7,698 nt of DNA from Alphaproteobacteria bacterium (GTDB lineage Bacteria > Pseudomonadota > Alphaproteobacteria > Rhizobiales > Xanthobacteraceae). The notes under the pieces were generated by a model, which was given only the letters and a program-made list of their open reading frames with translations, did not search any database and was not told where the DNA came from. A program made the translations under genes and the position numbers. Position 1 is the first letter of the stretch, and each line of letters starts with the position of its first letter. Where the stretch lies: NCBI GenBank assembly GCA_005883115.1, contig VAZQ01000345.1:1-7698 (forward strand). The letters are read 5' to 3'. Positions 1 to 5,875 of this stretch are shown piece after piece.

Positions 1-1809
1 CCACGCATTACTGCCACTCTCGTGGATTGGGATGCGATTGCGGTCGAGTTCGGCGCGCTTGATCCCCAAGGACCGATGGCGCCGAATCGGATGGCAGAGC
101 TCAGCCGCGCGACCGGCGAGCGCTTTGCGAATATCGCTGCGAGCCCAGTCCCGGTGCTGCTGCCCTTCGATACGGCGGCCTTTTTGCACGACCGCGCTAT
201 AGGATCTGACGGAATTGCTGTGACGAGTCCGCCAGCTGACAACTATCTCTTTGGCTTTAATTCAGTACCCCTCTTTTATCCTGGCCCTGCGGGCTATGAC
301 GCTGTCGTTGTCGCGCACGCGCACGACATGCCCGAACTACAGCTAAGCTTTTCCGATCCGATCTACATCCACGTCGGCGGCTCGACCCTCCTTTACGAAG
401 TCGACGAGCCCACTGGCATGATCGGATGGCCGGTACATGGTCTCGATGAGTTCCCCGGCATCCGCCGCATGTTTCTGGAAAATTACGCGCGGTACACCTT
501 CGTACGCTACGGCGTGCCCTATGTCGTGGCGATCGAATGCTCCGACGGGGGAGCACGGTTGCGCAAAATGTCGTGCCGTGACGCCGATAAGGTCGCTGTT
601 CGATTCCTCAAGGTGCTGCGTGTCGTTGGCGGAACGCCGCAGACGCAACCGGATACAATGACGGCCGATACAATCGATCGTCCGGTCGAGCAATCGAACG
701 TGTTCACCTACCACAGCCCAGGCGACATACTTCCCGGCACGGGCTTTAGGCGCAGAGGCGGAGTTGCGGATTACACCGTTTATTCCAAAATCCGTTTCCC
801 GCTCAAGGACGCGCCCGCTTTTGCCAATTCCCAATCGTTCATGAACTGGGGCAACTGCGAAGCGACCGGACGCTATGGTGCTGGAAGCGTGGACGGCGTG
901 CGGTCCTATCGCTGTCGCGTCAACGGCCAGAAGCTGATTTTGGATGAATCCGCCGCCGACAACTATTCCTATCCCTGGCGGGATAACTTTTGCGAGACCC
1001 GCAACTTCTATGTCGGCCAGTGCCCGGCTGGTCTCGGCCACCAGGGCCAAGATATCCGTCCCGCGTCCTGTAAGCAGCGCATCGAAGGGGCAAACCGATG
1101 CGAGCCCTATCTGCATGACGTGGTCGCCGTGCGCGACGGAGCGGTGCTGCGCGCGCAGAGCCAAGAGGCCCTTTTCATCGTGACCAACGGGCCCAACGAG
1201 CGCATCCGGTTCCGTTACCTGCATATGCTTCCGAAGCAGTTCAATGCGGACGGAATGGTGAGCGGCCGCTTGGTGCGGCAGGGCGAGATCATCGGCAAGG
1301 TCGGCAACTTCTTCCGGCGCGAACGCGGTACGACCTATCATCTGCATTTCGACCTACAGGTACCGACGAAATACGGCTGGGTTTTCGTCAATCCCTATAT
1401 GACGCTCGTTGCCGCCTATGAGCGGCTGATCCGCGGCCGCGGACAGGAAATCAAGGAGCAAGAAGACGTTCCAACGGCTTCAATTCCGATGCGCCCGCTG
1501 GCAATCGACCCGGACGCGGCCGCAAAGCCGACAGAAACGGCTATAGAATCATCCGCGGGAAACGCGACGGAATCGAAGGCACGGCCCGATGAGCGAGCGG
1601 ATGAACCCTCCCCTATCAAGGCGAAGCTGCCTCGCCGTGCTGGCGGTGGCCATGGCGGCCTGGAGCGCAACGGCACGCGCGCAGGCAAGCAAATCGCCGT
1701 TCGACCAGTGGGTCGCAGCCTTTCGCGCACGGGCGCGCGCGCGTGGTATATCCGACGCTACATACACGCGGGTTATGGGCAGTATCAGACCGGATACAGC
1801 AGTTTTTGA
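1..1809 (+). CDS. M23 (LytM-type) zinc metallopeptidase, 5' end outside window
   Basis: This is a probable peptidoglycan endopeptidase that hydrolyses peptide cross-links in murein outside the cytoplasmic membrane. The frame is open to the left edge. The first in-window start is GTG at 22, which has no Shine-Dalgarno site, so the true start and any signal peptide probably lie upstream. Numbering from that GTG, the zinc-site motif GLGHQGQD places His340 and Asp344, and the HLHFD motif places His440 and His442. A YLHM element and a V-x-x-G-x-x-I-G-K-V-G stretch lie between them, as is usual in M23. The roughly 300 residues before the peptidase domain match no domain I can name. Eight cysteines (173, 185, 279, 298, 324, 334, 350, 360) fit an oxidising, extracytoplasmic location. 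After about residue 475 the protein is a low-complexity tail. Its last 73 codons overlap the next gene in another frame, so the C-terminus may be a read-through or frameshift product. The family call is firm; the ends are not. Confidence 0.88.
   Translation, partial: PRITATLVDWDAIAVEFGALDPQGPMAPNRMAELSRATGERFANIAASPVPVLLPFDTAAFLHDRAIGSDGIAVTSPPADNYLFGFNSVPLFYPGPAGYDAVVVAHAHDMPELQLSFSDPIYIHVGGSTLLYEVDEPTGMIGWPVHGLDEFPGIRRMFLENYARYTFVRYGVPYVVAIECSDGGARLRKMSCRDADKVAVRFLKVLRVVGGTPQTQPDTMTADTIDRPVEQSNVFTYHSPGDILPGTGFRRRGGVADYTVYSKIRFPLKDAPAFANSQSFMNWGNCEATGRYGAGSVDGVRSYRCRVNGQKLILDESAADNYSYPWRDNFCETRNFYVGQCPAGLGHQGQDIRPASCKQRIEGANRCEPYLHDVVAVRDGAVLRAQSQEALFIVTNGPNERIRFRYLHMLPKQFNADGMVSGRLVRQGEIIGKVGNFFRRERGTTYHLHFDLQVPTKYGWVFVNPYMTLVAAYERLIRGRGQEIKEQEDVPTASIPMRPLAIDPDAAAKPTETAIESSAGNATESKARPDERADEPSPIKAKLPRRAGGGHGGLERNGTRAGKQIAVRPVGRSLSRTGARAWYIRRYIHAGYGQYQTGYSSF
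1575..1579 (+). promoter_or_regulatory. Ribosome binding site of the lytic transglycosylase gene
   Basis: GAAGG lies 9 bases before the ATG at 1589. It supports that start over the in-frame ATG at 1601, which has only a GC-rich, non-SD sequence before it. The site is inside the open frame of the upstream peptidase gene, so translation of the two genes may be coupled. Confidence 0.6.
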
Positions 1810-2824
1810 GCTCAATCGCTTCCAGCCCGAATTCAACGAACAACTCTGGCAATATCTCAATCGCCGCGTCTCCGACTGGCGCATCACGACCGGCAAGGAG
1901 AAGGCGAAGGAGTACGCACCGCTTTTGGGCCGGATCGAGAAGGACTACGGCGTCGATCGCGGGATCATGCTCGGGCTATGGGGGATCGAATCCGCCTTCG
2001 GCGATCCGGATGTGCAGAAGAACCATATGCGGCCCGTCATCCCGGCGCTCGCCGCCCTTGCGTGGGGCGAGCCGCGGCGGCGCGCTTATTGGGAGCAGGA
2101 ACTGCTCAACGCGCTCGTCATCATCGAGCACGGCTGGAGCACATCCGAGGAGATGCGCGGTTCCTGGGCCGGCGCCATGGGCCATACCCAGTGGATGCCG
2201 GAGGTGTGGCTCAATGTCGGGCTCGATTACGACGGCGACGGCCGGGTAAGTCCGTTCGGCAAGCCCGACGACGCGCTTGCCGGCACCGCGCAATATCTCG
2301 TCAAGCGCGGCAAGTATCGCCCCGGCGAGCACTGGGGATACGAAGTGCGCGCCGTGGGCCGCACGAGCGGCGAAGCGGCAGCGCGAACCTATGACGCTTG
2401 GCAGCGCGCCGGCGTGACGCGCGCCGACGGCAAATCGTTTCCACAAGCCAACGCGTCTGCAAAACTTTGGGTGCCAGTGCCGGGAGGGCCAGCATTCTTG
2501 CTCGGCTCGAATTTTTATGCCGTGCGCTCTTATAACCCATCCATGAACTATACGTTGTCGATTGTGCATCTCGGCGATCGCATCATGGGCAGCGGACCGC
2601 TCGTGCAGCCGTTCCCCGGCGGCGAGCGCACGCCGACGCTGGCCGAAGTGCAGGAAATTCAGCAGCGTCTGACCGCGCTCGGATTCGACACCGGCGGCAC
2701 GGACGGCCGCGTTGGCAACGACACCATGCTCGCCGTGCGTAATTTCCAGCGCAAAGTGGGCATGCAGCCAGCCGACGGCTATGCCGGGGTCAAGCTTCTG
2801 GCGCGGTTGCGCCAGGGCCCCTGA
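1589..2824 (+). CDS. MltB-type lytic murein transglycosylase (GH103) with peptidoglycan-binding domain
   Basis: This enzyme cleaves the MurNAc-GlcNAc bond of peptidoglycan, leaving a 1,6-anhydro-MurNAc end, and acts in the periplasm. The 411-residue protein starts with a signal peptide: Arg11-Arg12, then a hydrophobic stretch at about 14-28, with likely cleavage after ATARA or ARAQA near residues 31-33. SRRSCL loosely resembles a Tat motif, but Sec export is equally possible. There is no lipobox, unlike E. coli MltB. The SLT_2/MltB catalytic domain spans about 36-340. The catalytic glutamate should be Glu134 in GIESAFG; the GAMGHTQWMP motif is at 195-204, followed by the DYDGDGR stretch typical of the family. 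A PG_binding_1 domain at about 350-408 should anchor the enzyme to murein. The length is normal for the alphaproteobacterial form. The gene follows an M23 peptidase gene and overlaps it by 221 bases. The signal peptide and conserved N-terminus fall inside this overlap, which confirms that this frame is the real one there. Confidence 0.95.
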   Translation: MSERMNPPLSRRSCLAVLAVAMAAWSATARAQASKSPFDQWVAAFRARARARGISDATYTRVMGSIRPDTAVFELNRFQPEFNEQLWQYLNRRVSDWRITTGKEKAKEYAPLLGRIEKDYGVDRGIMLGLWGIESAFGDPDVQKNHMRPVIPALAALAWGEPRRRAYWEQELLNALVIIEHGWSTSEEMRGSWAGAMGHTQWMPEVWLNVGLDYDGDGRVSPFGKPDDALAGTAQYLVKRGKYRPGEHWGYEVRAVGRTSGEAAARTYDAWQRAGVTRADGKSFPQANASAKLWVPVPGGPAFLLGSNFYAVRSYNPSMNYTLSIVHLGDRIMGSGPLVQPFPGGERTPTLAEVQEIQQRLTALGFDTGGTDGRVGNDTMLAVRNFQRKVGMQPADGYAGVKLLARLRQGP

Positions 2825-2834
2825 TTAGGTTCTA

Positions 2835-2856
2835 TGGGCTTCTTTCGGACAGCCCA
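2835..2856 (+). other. Small inverted repeat next to the ribosome binding site of the ThDP enzyme gene
   Basis: TGGGCT at 2835-2840 and AGCCCA at 2851-2856 can pair as a 6-bp stem with a 10-base loop. It lies in the 44-base gap after the transglycosylase stop. There is no T run after it, so it is not a canonical terminator. Its last base is the first base of the Shine-Dalgarno site of the next gene, so a weak effect on translation is conceivable. It may also be chance. Confidence 0.25.
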
Positions 2857-2860
2857 AGGA
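2856..2860 (+). promoter_or_regulatory. Ribosome binding site of the ThDP enzyme gene
   Basis: AAGGA lies 8 bases before the GTG at 2869 and decides that start. The next in-frame ATG, at 2965, has no such site before it. Confidence 0.65.
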
Positions 2861-2868
2861 TCACCCCC

Positions 2869-4710
2869 GTGACGATTGCTAAAGCCCAGGCGGCGCCCGC
2901 CGCCCATAAGTCTGCGACCGCGGCCCACCCCTCGCTTCGGGCGCTTGAGCGCCCCGTCAATCTGATGGGAACGAACGCGCCCGCGTTCGGCAGCGACGTG
3001 ATTGCCGACACGCTGCGCGCGCTGGAAATTCCCTTCATCGCGCTCAATCCCGGCGCGAGTTACCGCGGGCTGCATGATTCGATCGTCAACTTTCTGGGGA
3101 ACGAGACCCCGCAAATGCTGCTCTGCCTACATGAGGAGAGCGCGGTCGCAGTTGCCCATGGCTATGCCAAGGTGACCGGGAAACCAATGGCGGCCGCCGT
3201 GCATTCCAATGTCGGGCTTTTTCACGCCACCATGGCCATCTTCAACGCCTGGTGCGACCGGCAGCCCGTCATCGTGCTCGGCGCGACCGGCCCCGTCGAT
3301 GCAGTCAAGCGCCGGCCGTGGATCGACTGGATTCATACCGCCCGCGATCAGGGCGCAATCGTTCGCAACTACACCAAATGGGATGACCAGCCCGCCTCCC
3401 CCGCTGCCGCCCGCGAGGCGCTTCTCCGTGCCGCCTGGATTGCGAGCCCCGCGCCGCGCGGCCCGGTTTATGTCAACCTCGCCGCCGAGCTGCAGGAAGC
3501 AAAACTCCCGGAGCCGCTCGCACCCATCCAGGCCGCGCGGTTCATGCCGCCGGCCAGTCCGACGGCTTCCGCCGAGCTCATCGAGAACGCGGCTGCAATT
3601 CTCAAGGCCGCCAAGCATCCAGTCATGCTGATGGGCCGGGTGTCGCGGAGCGTCGAGGCGTGGAACGAACGCGTGGCGCTTGCAGAGACGCTCAATGCCA
3701 AGGTGATCAGCGATCTCAAAATCGGCTGCGGCTTTCCCACCGATCATCCGCTCCATGCGGGCGCGCCGGCCTCCAACGCGATGGTGCCCGAGGCGATTGC
3801 GGCGATCAAAGCGGCGGACGTGATCCTTGCGCTCGATTGGGTCGACCTCGGCGGCGCCTTGCGCAATGCGCTCGGCCAAGAGGGGCCGAGGGCGAAGATC
3901 ATCAGTATCAGCGCCGACTTCCACGTGCACAACGGCTGGAGCATGGATTACGAAATCCTGCCGCCGGTCGATCTGATGCTGCCCACGACGCCCGATGCCG
4001 CGGTGCCGCTACTGCTCCATGCGCTCGGCGCGGGCAAGCCGCGCACCGCCGCGGTGGTCAAGCCAAGGGTGGAAAAATACGAACCGTCGAGTGGGCCCGT
4101 GCGGGTCGATGACCTCACGCGGTCACTGAAAGCGGCGGTTGGTGAGCGCGACGTGACGCTCACACACTTGCCTCTCTCTTGGAACGGCGCCAGCTGGGCG
4201 TTCCGCCATCCGCTCGATTACATTGGGTCAGAGGGCGGCGGCGGCGTCGGGGGCGGGCCAGGCATTTCCGTCGGTGCGGCGCTCGCGCTCAAGGACTCAG
4301 GGCGGCTGCCGATTGCAATTTGCGGCGACGGCGATTTCTGTATGGGCGTGACCGCTTTGTGGACCGCAGTGCACTATCGCATTCCGCTGCTCGTGGTTGT
4401 CTGCAACAATCGCTCCTTCTTCAACGACGAACTGCACCAGGAGCGGGTCGCCCGCATTCGTAATAGGCCGCCGGAGAACCGCTGGATCGGTCAACGCATC
4501 TCCGATCCGGAGATCGACTGCGCAGGACTCGCCGCTGCGCAAGGTGCGGTCGGATTCGAGCCGGTCACGAGGACCGCCGATCTGGTGCCGACATTCGAAA
4601 AAGCGATCGCGGCGGTCGAGGCGGGCCAAGTGGCAGTGGTGGATGTCCGGGTCGAGCCGGGCTATTCGGCTGTCGCAACCGCAGCCATGCTACGCGGAAC
4701 GGAGAAGTAG
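2869..4710 (+). CDS. Thiamine-diphosphate-dependent enzyme, acetolactate synthase/benzoylformate decarboxylase superfamily
   Basis: This 613-residue protein is predicted to use thiamine diphosphate and a divalent metal to decarboxylate or carboligate a 2-keto acid in the cytoplasm. Its substrate cannot be read from the sequence. The layout is the usual three domains. The Pyr domain (about 37-200) has Glu89 in LHEESAVAVAHGYAK at the position of the cofactor-activating glutamate. The central domain is at about 225-365. The C-terminal PP domain (about 415-600) has the cofactor motif GDGD at 486-489, ending with Asn513-Asn514, a spacing of 27 that fits the GDG...NN rule. A Gly-rich stretch (GGGGVGGGPG) precedes the PP motif. 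The first 32 residues are an Ala-rich extension before the conserved part; the GTG start is favoured by its Shine-Dalgarno site. Biosynthetic IlvB is unlikely: no small-subunit gene (ilvH) follows, and the middle of the protein differs from IlvB as I recall it. The gene may be co-transcribed with the transglycosylase, but no functional link is evident. It faces a Pht5-like decarboxylase gene. Confidence 0.88.
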   Translation: MTIAKAQAAPAAHKSATAAHPSLRALERPVNLMGTNAPAFGSDVIADTLRALEIPFIALNPGASYRGLHDSIVNFLGNETPQMLLCLHEESAVAVAHGYAKVTGKPMAAAVHSNVGLFHATMAIFNAWCDRQPVIVLGATGPVDAVKRRPWIDWIHTARDQGAIVRNYTKWDDQPASPAAAREALLRAAWIASPAPRGPVYVNLAAELQEAKLPEPLAPIQAARFMPPASPTASAELIENAAAILKAAKHPVMLMGRVSRSVEAWNERVALAETLNAKVISDLKIGCGFPTDHPLHAGAPASNAMVPEAIAAIKAADVILALDWVDLGGALRNALGQEGPRAKIISISADFHVHNGWSMDYEILPPVDLMLPTTPDAAVPLLLHALGAGKPRTAAVVKPRVEKYEPSSGPVRVDDLTRSLKAAVGERDVTLTHLPLSWNGASWAFRHPLDYIGSEGGGGVGGGPGISVGAALALKDSGRLPIAICGDGDFCMGVTALWTAVHYRIPLLVVVCNNRSFFNDELHQERVARIRNRPPENRWIGQRISDPEIDCAGLAAAQGAVGFEPVTRTADLVPTFEKAIAAVEAGQVAVVDVRVEPGYSAVATAAMLRGTEK

Positions 4711-4730
4711 GACGCGGGCACAACCGATAC

Positions 4731-4753
4731 GGCGAGCCACGACAGCGCTCGCC
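4731..4753. other. Inverted repeat in the convergent intergenic gap
   Basis: GGCGAGC at 4731-4737 pairs perfectly with GCTCGCC at 4747-4753, giving a 7-bp GC-rich stem with a 9-base loop, 21 bases after the ThDP enzyme stop. On the + strand it is followed by A residues rather than T, and on the - strand no T run follows. It is therefore not a canonical intrinsic terminator, but it could stabilise the 3' end of the + strand transcript. Confidence 0.35.
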
Positions 4754-4757
4754 CGAG

Positions 4758-4777
4758 AAAAAAAGCGTCCCGCCGCT
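4758..4777 (-). terminator. Possible intrinsic terminator of the Pht5-like gene
   Basis: Read on the - strand, AGCG, a 6-base loop and CGCT form a 4-bp stem; its last T begins a run of seven T residues (A at 4758-4764 on the + strand). The stem overlaps the TAG stop codon of the Pht5-like gene (4776-4778). The stem is short, but a seven-base T run is notable in DNA this GC-rich. The call is tentative. Confidence 0.4.
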
Positions 4778-5762
4778 AAATCGCGAAGCTCTCGTGCGTT
4801 GAGGGATGGAAAAGCTCCTCAGGCAATACCAGCCGAGACGAGAGGCCCTGGGCATGGTGGTGGCGCAGGAAGGCCTCCAGCACCTTGCGATTGGATGAAA
4901 GCCCATAGGACCAGAAGTCATCGCCCATCAATTCACGCGTGGCGCGTAACTGCTCCTCCACGAACGGCAGCGTCACCTGGCTCGCGGCAGTGTCTTCGAG
5001 CGCCGCGACACACTTCGCCTTGGCCCGTTCGAACGCCTTGAAGACAGCCGCTGGCAGCCACGCATGCGCCTCGACCAGCTCGCGTCTGATGCCCGTCAGA
5101 TGCATGATGGGAAAAATACCGGTCCGTTTAAAATACTCCTTTCCCGCAGCTACCGGATCCGGAAACAACCAGCCGATAGCGGCGTTCTTGCCCATAAGGC
5201 TCGGCACGCGCGGCGCTATGAAAGCGTCGATCTCACCGCGCTCCAGTAGCGCAGAGATGGTGGCTCCCTGCGGAGCGTCTTCCATGCGCACGCCGGCGGG
5301 AAGCTTGATGGCAATTTTTTCCGGCCGGCCGGGATGCTCGATGCCTCCCCGCACCCAGACTATGTCAGAGGGTCTGATGCCATGCTCATCCTCGAGGATG
5401 ATGCGCGCCCACACGCAGGCGGTGAGTTGATATTCCGGCAGTCCCACACGGCTGCCCTTGAGATCGGCGGGAGATTTGATGCGGTCCCGCCGCACGTAGA
5501 TCGAGTTGTGACGGAACGCCCGCGAAACGAAGGCCGGCACCCCCACATACGGGCAATTGCGTTCGGCGATCTTTACGGTGAAGCTCGACAGCGACAGTTC
5601 GCAGATGTCGAAATCCATGCTGCGGAAAGCGCGGAAGAAGATCTCCTCCGGCGGCAGGTTCATGAATATGGGATCAACGCCGTCGATCTGGACCGCGCCG
5701 TCCATGAGCGGACGCACGCGGTCATAGCTACCGACCGCCACCGACAGCTTGAGTTTTGGCAT
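4776..5762 (-). CDS. 4,5-dihydroxyphthalate decarboxylase (Pht5)-like protein with periplasmic-binding-protein fold
   Basis: The protein resembles 4,5-dihydroxyphthalate decarboxylase, which converts 4,5-dihydroxyphthalate to protocatechuate and CO2 in phthalate degradation. Members are often annotated as ABC transporter substrate-binding proteins because they share that fold. This one has no signal peptide, so it should be a cytoplasmic enzyme rather than a transporter part. I chose the ATG at 5762 (328 residues) because GGAG at 5771-5774 sits 8 bases before it; a GTG at 5771 would add three residues but overlaps that site. Family hallmarks are the N-terminal YDRVRPLMDG (13-22), FRHNSIYV (about 83-90), GLPEYQ (107-112), IFPIMHLTGIRREL (about 216-229) and a C-terminal block with DDFWSYG, NRKVLEAF and EELF. 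The length matches Pht5, about 330. No other phthalate-pathway gene (dioxygenase, dehydrogenase, transporter) is in the window, so the true substrate may be another aromatic acid. A ThDP enzyme gene converges on it. Confidence 0.85.
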   Translation of the reverse strand: MPKLKLSVAVGSYDRVRPLMDGAVQIDGVDPIFMNLPPEEIFFRAFRSMDFDICELSLSSFTVKIAERNCPYVGVPAFVSRAFRHNSIYVRRDRIKSPADLKGSRVGLPEYQLTACVWARIILEDEHGIRPSDIVWVRGGIEHPGRPEKIAIKLPAGVRMEDAPQGATISALLERGEIDAFIAPRVPSLMGKNAAIGWLFPDPVAAGKEYFKRTGIFPIMHLTGIRRELVEAHAWLPAAVFKAFERAKAKCVAALEDTAASQVTLPFVEEQLRATRELMGDDFWSYGLSSNRKVLEAFLRHHHAQGLSSRLVLPEELFHPSTHESFAI

Positions 5763-5770
5763 CGTTGTCA

Positions 5771-5774
5771 CTCC
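5771..5774 (-). promoter_or_regulatory. Ribosome binding site of the Pht5-like gene
   Basis: On the - strand GGAG is followed by 8 bases and then ATG at 5762-5760. It decides the start in favour of this ATG over the overlapping GTG at 5771-5769. Confidence 0.6.
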
Positions 5775-5800
5775 GGTATCACGCCCCGCAAAGCGACGGC

Positions 5801-5823
5801 CTGCGCGGACGACGACCGCGCAG
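5801..5823. repeat. Perfect 8-bp inverted repeat between recJ and the Pht5-like gene
   Basis: CTGCGCGG at 5801-5808 and CCGCGCAG at 5816-5823 are perfect reverse complements around a 7-base spacer. The repeat lies 53 bases beyond the recJ stop and 39 bases before the Pht5-like start on the - strand. No T run follows on either strand, so it is not a canonical terminator. It could be a 3' hairpin of the recJ transcript or a dyad operator for the downstream gene. The remaining bases of this 113-base gap show no promoter I can support. Confidence 0.4.
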
Positions 5824-5875
5824 CTGTGGCCGTTACTCTCGCAGGCTCGGTCCCGTAAAGGCAGGTATGGCGATT

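Noticed and set aside
343..1347. Long - strand open frame (334 codons) opposite the M23 peptidase gene
   Set aside because: The + strand frame has clear M23 motifs. Long antisense frames are expected in GC-rich DNA, and this one shows no recognisable protein motif.
2807..2835. Possible promoter for the ThDP enzyme gene (TTGCGC, 17-base spacer, TTCTAT)
   Set aside because: The -10 element matches the consensus at only half its positions; too weak to call.
3127..3930. Long - strand open frame (267 codons) opposite the ThDP enzyme gene
   Set aside because: It is a shadow of a well-supported gene; its product is Arg/Gly/His-rich with no domain.
5334..5858. + strand open frame (174 codons) opposite the Pht5-like gene
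   Set aside because: It lies opposite conserved family blocks and has no recognisable domain of its own.
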